From contig NZ_JABFMP010000007.1 of assembly GCF_013359595.1 (NCBI RefSeq), positions 1 to 64,000 of the forward strand: a DNA stretch of 64,000 nucleotides. The letters are read 5' to 3'. Each line of letters starts with the position of its first letter. Within the stretch, counting starts at the first letter, position 1. Below are positions 33,824-41,550 of the stretch, piece by piece. The translations under genes were made by a program, and so were the position numbers. Under the pieces are notes generated by a model that worked only from the letters and a program-made list of their open reading frames with translations, was not told the origin of the DNA and made no database searches. The stretch comes from Pseudomonas sp. C1C7 (GTDB lineage: Bacteria; Pseudomonadota; Gammaproteobacteria; Pseudomonadales; Pseudomonadaceae).

Positions 33824-35539
33824 ATGTCCCTTCCCCTGCATTTCCTCCGCCCGGCCGCCCAGGGTTTCGCCGCCGGGTTGCTGCTGGCCGTTGCCGGTTG
33901 CGGCGTTTCATCCAAACCCGAATCCGTGGCGGTGCCTTCCGAGTCAAAAACCGAAGCCGTGGTGCAACCGCAAGCGCCGATGGCCGACGCCGCCGTGGTC
34001 GGTGGTGCGCTTGCCAAACGCAGTGTGCGCGTGGCGTCGATGGCGAATGTTGCGCCGATGCCGGCCGCTGAAGCTTATCCACAGGGCTATCGCGATGAAC
34101 AGCGGGAGAAATATCAAACGCTTGTGGATAACCCTATCCACAGCGTCGCCGAAGCACCGGTCTCGACCTTCAGCGCCGACGTCGATACCGGCGCCTACGC
34201 CAACGTCCGCCGTCTGCTCAACCAGGGGCGCCTGCCGCCGGAAGGGGCGGTGCGGCTGGAGGAAATGGTCAATTACTTCCCCTACGACTACGCCCTGCCT
34301 ACTGATGGCTCGCCCTTCGGCGTGACCACCGAGCTGGCAGGCTCGCCGTGGAACCCGCACACCCGCCTGCTGCGCATCGGCATCAAGGCGACCGATCGCG
34401 CGGTGGCGGAGCTGGCGCCGGCGAACCTGGTGTTTCTGGTGGACGTGTCCGGCTCGATGGATCGCCGCGAGGGTTTGCCACTGGTCAAAAGCACGCTGAA
34501 GTTGCTGGTCGATCAGTTGCGTAAACAGGATCGCGTGTCGCTGGTGGTCTACGCCGGAGAATCCCGCGTGGTGCTGGAGCCCACTTCCGGACGGGAGAAA
34601 GCGAAAATTCGTACAGCCATCGATCAATTGACCGCAGGCGGCTCAACCGCCGGCGCTTCGGGCATTGAACTGGCTTATCAACAGGCGCAAAAAGCTTTTA
34701 TCCCCAAGGGCATCAACCGCGTGTTGCTGGCCACCGACGGTGACTTCAACGTAGGCATCAGCGACTTCGACAGTCTCAAGCAAATGGCTGTGGATAAACG
34801 CAAAACTGGCGTTTCCCTGACCACCCTGGGTTTCGGTGTGGATAACTACAATGAACAGCTGATGGAACAACTGGCCGATGCCGGCGATGGCAACTATGCC
34901 TACATCGACAACCTGCGCGAGGCTCGCAAGGTGCTGGTGGATCAACTCGGCTCGACCCTCGCCACGGTGGCGAAAAACGTCAAATTGCAGGTGGAGTTCA
35001 ACCCGGCGCAGGTCAGCGAATACCGGCTGCTGGGTTATGAAAACCGCGCGCTCAAGCGTGAGGATTTCAGCAACGACAAGGTCGATGCCGGCGAAATCGG
35101 TGCAGGACATACGGTGACGGCGTTGTACGAAATTGTCCCAGCGGGAGAGAAGGGCTGGCTGGAGCCGCTGCGCTACGGTAAGACGGGCGCCACGGTTGTC
35201 GACAAAAATGGAGAAATGGCGATGCTGCGTGTGCGTTATCAGCTGCCGCAAGGTGGGAAAAGTCGCCTGATCGAGCGTCCGATTGTGAACGCGCCAGTGG
35301 GTAAAACCAGCGATGACTTGCGCTTTGCCGCGGCGGTGGCGGCGTTTTCCCAGCAGCTCAAGGATGGCCGTTACACCGGCGACTTCAGCCTCAAGGACAC
35401 CGAAAGCCTGGCCCGTGGCGCACGGGGCGACGACCGCTTCGGCCTGCGCGGCGAGTTCGTGCAACTGGTGGAGCTGGCGCAGAGCCTGCGCACCACCACC
35501 GCGTCGAATTCAACCGCCACAGAACAACGGATCGAATAG
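33824..35539 (+). CDS. YfbK-like von Willebrand factor A lipoprotein
   Basis: 571 residues. Lipoprotein signal with lipobox AVAGC (Cys ~26); an N-terminal YfbK region with VSTFSADVDTGAYANVRR; vWA domain with complete MIDAS DVSGSMD (~205), followed by a C-terminal DUF3520-type domain. A metal-dependent adhesion-type module in the periplasm. It overlaps the ECF sigma start (TAGTG), suggesting one operon of vWA-sigma-membrane protein and a role in sensing or envelope stress. Confidence 0.87.
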   Translation: MSLPLHFLRPAAQGFAAGLLLAVAGCGVSSKPESVAVPSESKTEAVVQPQAPMADAAVVGGALAKRSVRVASMANVAPMPAAEAYPQGYRDEQREKYQTLVDNPIHSVAEAPVSTFSADVDTGAYANVRRLLNQGRLPPEGAVRLEEMVNYFPYDYALPTDGSPFGVTTELAGSPWNPHTRLLRIGIKATDRAVAELAPANLVFLVDVSGSMDRREGLPLVKSTLKLLVDQLRKQDRVSLVVYAGESRVVLEPTSGREKAKIRTAIDQLTAGGSTAGASGIELAYQQAQKAFIPKGINRVLLATDGDFNVGISDFDSLKQMAVDKRKTGVSLTTLGFGVDNYNEQLMEQLADAGDGNYAYIDNLREARKVLVDQLGSTLATVAKNVKLQVEFNPAQVSEYRLLGYENRALKREDFSNDKVDAGEIGAGHTVTALYEIVPAGEKGWLEPLRYGKTGATVVDKNGEMAMLRVRYQLPQGGKSRLIERPIVNAPVGKTSDDLRFAAAVAAFSQQLKDGRYTGDFSLKDTESLARGARGDDRFGLRGEFVQLVELAQSLRTTTASNSTATEQRIE

Positions 35540-36150
35540 TGAGCCGACTCAAGGGCTTCATCAGCCAGCTGTTCGCCTCCAGCAACAGCACCGAGGCCAG
35601 CAGCGACGAATCGCTGCTGGCCCGTTATCGCGAGGGTGACGGCGCGGCGTTCGAGATTCTGTACGCCCGCCATCGCCAGGGATTGTTTCGCTTTCTGCTG
35701 GGCCTCAGCGGCAGCGCGGAGCGGGCCGAGGAGGTCTATCAGGAAACCTGGCTGAGCCTGATCCGCAGCGCCAGTCAGCCACAGGGCAGGGCGACTTTTC
35801 GTACATGGCTGTACCAGATTGCCCGCAACCGCCTGATCGATCACTGGCGCAAGCACGGCATCCATCAGCCGCTGCACGACAGCTACGACGAACACACCCA
35901 CGCCCAGGCCGACGACGCAACCGACCCTGCGCAACTGCTGAGCCTGAGCCGCGACAGCCAGCGCCTCGACGCCGCCCTGCAAGCCTTGCCGGCCGATCAG
36001 CGCGAAGTGTTCCTGCTGCGCGCCTACAGCGATCTCGACCTGCCGCAAATCGCCACCCTCACCGAAACACCGCTGGAAACGGTCAAGAGCCGCCTGCGTT
36101 ACGCCCAGCAAAAACTGCGTCGGCTGCTGGCCGAGGAGGTACTGACATGA
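35539..36150 (+). CDS. ECF-type sigma-70 factor
   Basis: 203 residues from a GTG overlapping the previous stop. Region 2 (YREGDGAAFEILYARHRQGLFRF... and EEVYQETWLSLIRSA) and region 4 (LPADQREVFLLRAYSDLDLPQIA, then TVKSRLRYAQQKLRRLL) are clear; region 3 is absent. Expected to direct genes for the envelope or its own operon. Next gene is a probable anti-sigma partner, coupled by ATGA. Confidence 0.92.
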   Translation: MSRLKGFISQLFASSNSTEASSDESLLARYREGDGAAFEILYARHRQGLFRFLLGLSGSAERAEEVYQETWLSLIRSASQPQGRATFRTWLYQIARNRLIDHWRKHGIHQPLHDSYDEHTHAQADDATDPAQLLSLSRDSQRLDAALQALPADQREVFLLRAYSDLDLPQIATLTETPLETVKSRLRYAQQKLRRLLAEEVLT

Positions 36151-36752
36151 CTGACGCCAAGCGAGATCAGGTGCTCGAGCACTACCGCGAACAGGCCACC
36201 GGCGAACCCCCGGTCCACCTCGACGCCCTCATCCTGGCCGCCGCGCGCAAGCAAACACCCGCGCCCAAACTCGGCCTGTGGCAACGCTGGGTCCGCGCCT
36301 GCCAGCAACCGCGTTGGCAAGTGGCATTCGCCAGCCTCGTCGGCGTCGCGCTGATGCTGGCGCTGGTGCAACGCACGCCCGAATCCGTACCCGGCTATGA
36401 CTTCGCCCCGGCCCCCAAAGCCGCCGCGCCAATGGCCAAAAAAGAAGCCGAACCCGCCACCGCCCGCGCACTCAGCGCCCCGGCCGGCGCCATGCCCGCA
36501 CCCGCAGCGCCAATGGCCGAATCCGCCGTCCCGGCACAAGTCGAATCCTTCAGCGCCGACATGGCCGACGAAGCCAAAGCCAGCAAACGCAAGGCCGCTC
36601 CCGTGAAATCCCTGGACGAACAACTGCGCGAAGTCATCCACTTGCAAAAAACCGGACAAACCCAGGCCGCCGACAAACTGCTCGCCGACCTGCAAAAACG
36701 CTTCCCCAAGGAAAACCTCGACGCCCGACTCCAGCAATTGCAGAAAAACTGA
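36147..36752 (+). CDS. Single-TM protein, probable anti-sigma factor
   Basis: 201 residues. N-terminal ~50 cytoplasmic residues (DQVLEHYREQATGEPPVHLDALILAAARK), TM at ~53-72, then a Pro/Ala-rich periplasmic linker and a helical end (LDEQLREVIHLQKTGQ). There is no HxxxCxxC zinc motif, but position after an ECF sigma with translational coupling fits an anti-sigma factor. Role inferred from context only. Confidence 0.7.
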   Translation: MTDAKRDQVLEHYREQATGEPPVHLDALILAAARKQTPAPKLGLWQRWVRACQQPRWQVAFASLVGVALMLALVQRTPESVPGYDFAPAPKAAAPMAKKEAEPATARALSAPAGAMPAPAAPMAESAVPAQVESFSADMADEAKASKRKAAPVKSLDEQLREVIHLQKTGQTQAADKLLADLQKRFPKENLDARLQQLQKN

Positions 36753-36832
36753 TCGGCAAACCACACGACCAATTGGCATCAAGGCCCGAAAGCGCGCACT
36801 ATCGGGCCATAGCCGATGCGTTGGAGCATGCC

Positions 36833-37024
36833 GTGACAAAGAAAATCGACCGCATCGCCCAAATGCTCAACTGCCCGGAAAAGGGCGAAGAACTCAGGCG
36901 CGCGATTACCGAAAGTCGTAAGGATTTTCTGATGAATCAGCCGGAGGCGGCTGAGGAGGAAGAGCTTGAGGAGGAGTTCTTCGAGGGGGATGAGGATGAC
37001 GAGTTTGAGTGGTGGACGGATTGA
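36833..37024 (+). CDS. Small acidic conserved protein
   Basis: 63 residues from a GTG at 36833 with GGAG 9 nt upstream; an in-frame TTG at 36773 would add 20 residues. Basic start (TKKIDRIAQMLNCPEKGEELRRA) then an extremely acidic tail (EEEELEEEFFEGDEDDEFE). I recall similar conserved small proteins in Pseudomonas but no function. Followed at once by a terminator. Confidence 0.7.
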   Translation: MTKKIDRIAQMLNCPEKGEELRRAITESRKDFLMNQPEAAEEEELEEEFFEGDEDDEFEWWTD

Positions 37025-37049
37025 AAAAACCGCTTAGGCGGTTTTTTTG
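37025..37049 (+). terminator. Rho-independent terminator
   Basis: AAAAAACCGC-TTAG-GCGGTTTTTTT stem-loop directly after the acidic protein gene. Confidence 0.9.
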
Positions 37050-37372
37050 TACCCCAACACCACGACCTGTAGCAGCCGGACGCAGGCTTCGCCAGCTGCT
37101 ACAAGGAGCGTTCAGCGTGATCGGTATGAGGACTGAAACATTCTGACGACTTTGGGAGCAAGCAGTCAGTTGCCCAGGAGTTCTCAGTCCTTCTCAGTCC
37201 TTGTAATCGCCTCCAACACGGCCCCTGTCGGTTGATGCGCTTAGCGCTGAGACTGCTTAGGGGTTTTTTATTGGCTGAAACTATCCCCGTACGCCGTACC
37301 CAAAAAATAACGCCCAAGAAACAGCAGTGGTCGGAGACTCGTTGACCCTCAACCAACATACGGAGCACTATT
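37050..37372. other. Intergenic stretch with a REP unit, no gene recognised
   Basis: Contains a single REP unit (37066-37104), a short direct repeat (ttctcagtcc twice near 37180-37202) and a T-run after a GC-rich segment near 37265. A minus-strand open frame spans much of it but has no family features. I see no integrase remnant that I can support. Confidence 0.5.
37066..37104. repeat. REP unit, GCAGGCTTCGCCAGCTGCTACA family
   Basis: Single unit tgtagcagccggacgcaggc with its own internal dyad. Same family near 47371-47503, 55621 and 59012. Confidence 0.75.
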
Positions 37373-37392
37373 AGGTACTGTTTTAAGTACCT
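37373..37392. promoter_or_regulatory. Candidate operator of the toxin-antitoxin operon
   Basis: Perfect inverted repeat AGGTACT-N6-AGTACCT ending 12 nt before the antitoxin start. Phd/YefM antitoxins bind such palindromes for autoregulation. Confidence 0.7.
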
Positions 37393-37404
37393 TTTGGAGC
37401 CAAC

Positions 37405-37704
37405 ATGGAGCAGCTACTCGCAAGCCGTTCGGTCAGCATCACCGAACTCAAGCGCAGCCCGAGCACCGTAATCGAACAAGCGGGTTCCGAGCCTGTGGCC
37501 GTGCTCAACCACAATCGTCCCGCCGCCTATCTTTTGCCGCACGCGACTTATCAACAATTGCTGGATCGGCTACAGGCCGCCGAACTTCGAGAAGCCATCG
37601 CGGCTAGCCGCAACGACCCGCGTCCGGCCATCGCTGCCGAAACTGTGTTTTCCGATCTTGATGCGCTGATCGATCAGGTAGCTGCCGAGCAACACCGTCC
37701 GTGA
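37405..37704 (+). CDS. Phd/YefM-type antitoxin
   Basis: 99 residues. The Phd/YefM N-terminus is visible (SVSITELKRSPSTVIEQAG, then PVAVLNHNRPAAYLLP), which dimerises and binds DNA; the acidic C-terminal tail (ETVFSDLDALIDQVAAEQ) should wrap the toxin. Its stop overlaps the toxin GTG by 4 nt. Strong GGAG site. It neutralises the ParE-like product next door and represses the operon. Confidence 0.9.
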   Translation: MEQLLASRSVSITELKRSPSTVIEQAGSEPVAVLNHNRPAAYLLPHATYQQLLDRLQAAELREAIAASRNDPRPAIAAETVFSDLDALIDQVAAEQHRP

Positions 37705-38009
37705 GGCAATTGTTATTCGCTGCGTTGGCACGGGACGATCTACTGCAAATCGCTCGATTTATCGCCCGAGACAATCCTGAACGAGCCCGTACGTTTGTGG
37801 GCGAGCTGCGCATGCAGTGCTCGCGACTGAGCGATCAACCGAGTTTGGGGGTTTCAAGAGAAGATTGCGCCAAGGGGCTGCGAATGCTTGCCCATGGTCG
37901 CTATCTGATTTTCTACTGTCTGATAGACGACGGAATCAAGGTTGAGCGCGTGCTGCATAGTGCGAGAGATATCAGCCGGCTGTTTGATAAAAACAGCATT
38001 GATCATTAA
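37701..38009 (+). CDS. RelE/ParE-family toxin
   Basis: 102 residues from GTG 37701. ParE-type pattern: ALARDDLLQIARFIARDNPERA (helical hairpin) then GLRMLAHGRYLIFYCLIDDGIKVERVLHSARD (beta-sheet core with the C-terminal Arg). ParE toxins act on gyrase, RelE toxins on mRNA at the ribosome; the helical hairpin favours ParE. Ends next to a tRNA-Arg gene, a frequent insertion point. Confidence 0.88.
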   Translation: MRQLLFAALARDDLLQIARFIARDNPERARTFVGELRMQCSRLSDQPSLGVSREDCAKGLRMLAHGRYLIFYCLIDDGIKVERVLHSARDISRLFDKNSIDH

Positions 38010-38031
38010 CTGCCAGCTTTCCAGCAACCAC

Positions 38032-38068
38032 AAAAAAGCCCCAGACCCATCGGACCTGAGGCTTTTTT
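38032..38068 (-). terminator. Bidirectional terminator between parE and tRNA-Arg
   Basis: AAAAAAGCCCCAG/CTGAGGCTTTTTT stem with an 11-nt loop. T-runs at both ends let it serve the minus-strand tRNA and the plus-strand toxin gene. Confidence 0.87.
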
Positions 38069-38079
38069 ACATCGATTCA

Positions 38080-38156
38080 TGGCGCACCAGGCGGGATTCG
38101 AACCCACGACCCCTGCCTTCGGAGGGCAGTACTCTATCCAGCTGAGCTACTGGTGC
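38080..38156 (-). tRNA. tRNA-Arg (anticodon CCG)
   Basis: 77 nt including encoded CCA. Acceptor GCACCAG/CTGGTGC, D-arm AGCTCAGCTGGATAGAG, anticodon stem-loop CTGCC-CTCCGAA-GGCAG (CCG, reads CGG), T-arm GTGGGTTCGAATCCCGC. Followed by its terminator at 38032-38068. Confidence 0.97.
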
Positions 38157-38504
38157 AGCGGGCGCCATGATACTCATATGCATGGCGGGCGTCCATGCTG
38201 CTGAATCGCCTGTGTTTTTTTAAGGCTGTAACGCGCGTTTGCTACGTTGATCAGAAAAACGCAGCAATAAAGGCAAAATCGTTCTTTTTTTCGAACGCCC
38301 TATTGTCCTTTACCCCCTTTGATCCTAGGATTCGTTTGAGATTTCAAACGCTCTTGTCTGGGTGCTGAACCGCACGAATCCAATACGTGCGCTATTTATG
38401 TGCTTCAGCCCGGTGAATGATTTCCCTGACGGCAGCCTACCCAGGCGCCTTTCTACAATCATAATTTGCTCCGCGCGTGCGCGGTGCTGTTAAGGAAAGC
38501 CGAC
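38157..38504. other. Promoter region between tRNA-Arg and gabD
   Basis: About 350 nt without a gene. It holds the tRNA promoter (minus strand) and the gabD promoter (plus strand), including an AT-rich stretch at 38210-38340, an inverted repeat at 38333 and a CATAAT-like -10 at ~38459. Confidence 0.55.
38333..38350. promoter_or_regulatory. Inverted repeat upstream of gabDT
   Basis: Perfect CGTTTGA-GATT-TCAAACG palindrome ~155 nt before gabD. Could be a regulator site for the GABA catabolic operon; no regulator gene is adjacent. Confidence 0.45.
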
Positions 38505-39947
38505 ATGCAGCTTAAAGACACCCAGTTGTTCCGCCAGCAAGCCTTCGTCAATGGCGCTTGGGTCGATGCGGACAGTGGTTCGACCATCAAGGTCAACAAC
38601 CCGGCAACGGGCGAAATTCTGGGCTCCGTGCCGAAAATGGGCGCTGCCGAAACCCGCCGTGCGATCGAAGCTGCTGACAAGGCGCTGCCGGCCTGGCGTG
38701 CACTGACCGCCAAAGAGCGTGCGGGCAAACTGCGTCGCTGGTTCGAACTGATGATCGAGAACCAGGAAGACCTGGCTCGTCTGATGACCCTCGAGCAGGG
38801 CAAGCCACTGGCCGAAGCCAAGGGCGAAATCGTTTACGCCGCTTCGTTCATCGAGTGGTTCGCCGAAGAAGCCAAACGTATCTACGGTGACGTGATTCCG
38901 GGCCACCAGCCAGACAAGCGCCTGATCGTGATCAAGCAGCCGATCGGCGTGACCGCTGCCATCACCCCGTGGAACTTCCCTGCCGCAATGATCACCCGTA
39001 AAGCCGGCCCGGCCTTGGCCGCCGGTTGCACCATGGTGCTCAAGCCTGCTTCGCAAACTCCTTTCTCCGCCCTGGCCCTGGCCGAACTGGCCCAGCGCGC
39101 CGGCATCCCTGCTGGTGTGTTCAGCGTTGTGACCGGCAGCGCCGGCGACATCGGCAGCGAGCTGACCAGCAACCCGATCGTGCGCAAGCTGTCGTTCACC
39201 GGCTCGACCGAAATCGGTCGTCAGTTGATGTCCGAATGCGCCAAGGACATCAAGAAAGTGTCCCTGGAACTGGGCGGCAACGCACCGTTCATCGTGTTCG
39301 ACGACGCGGATCTGGATAAGGCCGTCGAAGGCGCGATCATTTCCAAGTACCGCAACAACGGCCAGACCTGCGTCTGCGCCAACCGCCTGTACATCCAGGA
39401 CGGCGTTTACGACGCGTTCGCCGAGAAGCTCAAGGCCGCTGTGGCCAAGCTGAAGATCGGTAACGGTCTGGAAGAAGGCACCACCACTGGCCCGCTGATC
39501 GACGAGAAGGCTGTGGCCAAGGTGCAAGAGCACATCGCCGACGCCCTGAGCAAAGGCGCGACCGTGCTGGCCGGTGGCAAGCCGATGGAAGGCAACTTCT
39601 TCGAGCCGACCATCCTGACCAACGTGCCGACCAACGCTGCCGTCGCCAAGGAAGAAACCTTCGGCCCACTGGCGCCGCTGTTCCGCTTCAAAGACGAAGC
39701 CGACGTGATCGCGATGTCCAACGACACCGAGTTCGGTCTGGCCTCGTACTTCTACGCTCGCGACCTGGGTCGTGTGTTCCGTGTGGCTGAAGCTCTGGAA
39801 TACGGCATGGTGGGCGTCAACACCGGTCTGATCTCCAACGAAGTCGCGCCGTTCGGCGGCATCAAGGCTTCGGGCCTGGGCCGTGAAGGCTCCAAGTACG
39901 GCATCGAAGATTACCTGGAAATCAAATACCTCTGCCTGGGCATCTAA
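38505..39947 (+). CDS. gabD: Succinate-semialdehyde dehydrogenase (NADP+)
   Basis: 480 residues, the usual GabD length, from ATG 38505 with TAAGGA upstream. Aldehyde dehydrogenase marks: TPWNFPAAMITRK, FTGSTEIGRQL, catalytic Glu in LELGGNAPF and catalytic Cys in NNGQTCVCANR. Oxidises succinate semialdehyde to succinate, the second step of GABA degradation, in the cytosol. Followed by gabT after a 189-nt structured spacer. Confidence 0.96.
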   Translation: MQLKDTQLFRQQAFVNGAWVDADSGSTIKVNNPATGEILGSVPKMGAAETRRAIEAADKALPAWRALTAKERAGKLRRWFELMIENQEDLARLMTLEQGKPLAEAKGEIVYAASFIEWFAEEAKRIYGDVIPGHQPDKRLIVIKQPIGVTAAITPWNFPAAMITRKAGPALAAGCTMVLKPASQTPFSALALAELAQRAGIPAGVFSVVTGSAGDIGSELTSNPIVRKLSFTGSTEIGRQLMSECAKDIKKVSLELGGNAPFIVFDDADLDKAVEGAIISKYRNNGQTCVCANRLYIQDGVYDAFAEKLKAAVAKLKIGNGLEEGTTTGPLIDEKAVAKVQEHIADALSKGATVLAGGKPMEGNFFEPTILTNVPTNAAVAKEETFGPLAPLFRFKDEADVIAMSNDTEFGLASYFYARDLGRVFRVAEALEYGMVGVNTGLISNEVAPFGGIKASGLGREGSKYGIEDYLEIKYLCLGI

Positions 39948-39954
39948 GCTCGAA

Positions 39955-40130
39955 GGCAAGGCATTGCTTCAAGCGCAAAGGGCACGAGAGCGCTGTCCCT
40001 TTGCGCCGCTTCAAACGGGAATTTTCTTTGTGGCCGGGAACGCCGTGGCAGTCGATCATCGCATGCTGCCACCGTTGAATCCCCGCCGCGTAATCCTTGA
40101 ACCACGCCGCCCGATGAGCGGCGAATGAGG
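39955..40130 (+). ncRNA. gabT RNA motif region (structured leader of gabT)
   Basis: Spacer between gabD and gabT with three strong hairpins: GCGCAAAGGG/CCCTTTGCGC (39973-40006), GTGGCAG/CTGCCAC (40045-40072) and CGCCGC/GCGGCG (40105-40123), the last ending just before the ribosome site. A Pseudomonas-specific gabT RNA motif of unknown function is known upstream of gabT; location and genus fit. I have not aligned it to the published consensus. Confidence 0.7.
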
Positions 40131-40136
40131 AATGTA

Positions 40137-41414
40137 ATGAGCAAGACTAACGCTGATTTGATGGCCCGCCGTGTAGCCGCTGTTCCACGTGGTGTTGGCC
40201 AGATCCACCCGATCTTCGCCGAGTCCGCGAAGAACGCTACCGTGACCGACGTTGAAGGTCGTGAGTTCATCGACTTCGCCGGCGGTATCGCTGTACTGAA
40301 CACCGGTCACGTGCACCCGAAAATCATCGCCGCGGTGACCGAGCAGCTGAACAAGCTGACCCACACCTGCTTCCAGGTGCTGGCCTACGAGCCGTACGTG
40401 GAACTGTGCGAAAAAATCAACGCCCGCGTACCAGGTGATTTCGCCAAGAAAACTCTGCTGGTCACCACCGGTTCCGAAGCCGTTGAGAACGCCATCAAGA
40501 TCGCCCGTGCCGCCACTGGCCGTGCCGGCGTGATCGCGTTCACCGGCGCTTACCACGGCCGTACCATGATGACCCTGGGCCTGACCGGTAAAGTCGTGCC
40601 TTACTCGGCCGGCATGGGCCTGATGCCAGGCGGCATCTTCCGTGCGCTGTACCCGAACGAACTGCACGGCGTGAGCATCGACGACTCGATCGCTTCCATC
40701 GAGCGCATCTTCAAGAACGACGCCGAAGCGCGTGACATCGCTGCCATCATCCTGGAACCGGTTCAGGGCGAAGGTGGTTTCTACGTCGCTCCGAAAGAGT
40801 TCATGAAGCGTCTGCGCGCTCTGTGCGACCAGCACGGCATCCTGCTGATCGCTGACGAAGTACAGACTGGCGCTGGCCGTACCGGCACCTTCTTCGCCAT
40901 GGAACAGATGGGCGTTGCCGCCGACCTGACCACCTTCGCCAAATCCATCGCTGGCGGCTTCCCGCTGGCCGGTGTGTGCGGCAAGGCTGAATACATGGAC
41001 GCCATCGCTCCAGGCGGCCTGGGCGGCACCTACGCCGGTAGCCCGATCGCTTGCGCCGCGGCCCTGGCCGTGATGGAAGTGTTCGAAGAAGAAAACCTGC
41101 TGGACCGCTGCAAGGCAGTCGGCGAGCGTCTGGTCACTGGCCTCAAAGCCATCCAGGCCAAGCACCCGGTAATTGGCGAAGTCCGTGCCTTGGGCGCGAT
41201 GATCGCGGTCGAGCTGTTCGAAAACGGCGACAGCCACAAGCCGAACGCTGCAGCCGTGGCTTCCGTTGTGGCCAAGGCTCGCGAGAAAGGTCTGATCCTG
41301 CTGTCCTGCGGCACCTACGGCAACGTTCTGCGCGTCCTGGTACCGCTGACCTCGCCGGACGAGCAACTGGACAAAGGTCTGGCGATCATCGAAGAGTGCT
41401 TCGCTGAGCTCTGA
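40137..41414 (+). CDS. gabT: 4-aminobutyrate aminotransferase
   Basis: 425 residues, standard GabT length, ATG 40137 with GAGGAAT upstream. Class-III PLP aminotransferase motifs: FIDFAGGIAVLNTGH, TGSEAVENAIK, TGAYHGRTMM, LIADEVQTGAGRTG and PLP lysine in TTFAKSIAGGFPLAG. Converts GABA plus 2-oxoglutarate to succinate semialdehyde and glutamate; works with GabD encoded upstream. Terminator follows. Confidence 0.97.
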   Translation: MSKTNADLMARRVAAVPRGVGQIHPIFAESAKNATVTDVEGREFIDFAGGIAVLNTGHVHPKIIAAVTEQLNKLTHTCFQVLAYEPYVELCEKINARVPGDFAKKTLLVTTGSEAVENAIKIARAATGRAGVIAFTGAYHGRTMMTLGLTGKVVPYSAGMGLMPGGIFRALYPNELHGVSIDDSIASIERIFKNDAEARDIAAIILEPVQGEGGFYVAPKEFMKRLRALCDQHGILLIADEVQTGAGRTGTFFAMEQMGVAADLTTFAKSIAGGFPLAGVCGKAEYMDAIAPGGLGGTYAGSPIACAAALAVMEVFEEENLLDRCKAVGERLVTGLKAIQAKHPVIGEVRALGAMIAVELFENGDSHKPNAAAVASVVAKAREKGLILLSCGTYGNVLRVLVPLTSPDEQLDKGLAIIEECFAEL

Positions 41415-41437
41415 TCACCCAGTGTGACCTGCTTCAC

Positions 41438-41463
41438 AAAAAACCCGCTTCGGCGGGTTTTTT
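41438..41463 (+). terminator. Rho-independent terminator after gabT
   Basis: AAAAAACCCGC-TTCG-GCGGGTTTTTT: 11-bp stem with UUCG loop and T-run. Confidence 0.95.
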
Positions 41464-41550
41464 CATGCCTGCTCAAATGTCTCTGGCACTTTTCCACTGT
41501 ATCGAATGGCCAGCATTGGCTAAGGTTTCTGCATTGCCAGGGAGAGCTGT

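Noticed and set aside
37099..37368. 89-codon minus-strand frame left of the toxin-antitoxin module, considered as an integrase remnant
   Set aside because: No tyrosine-recombinase motif that I can read and no good start site.
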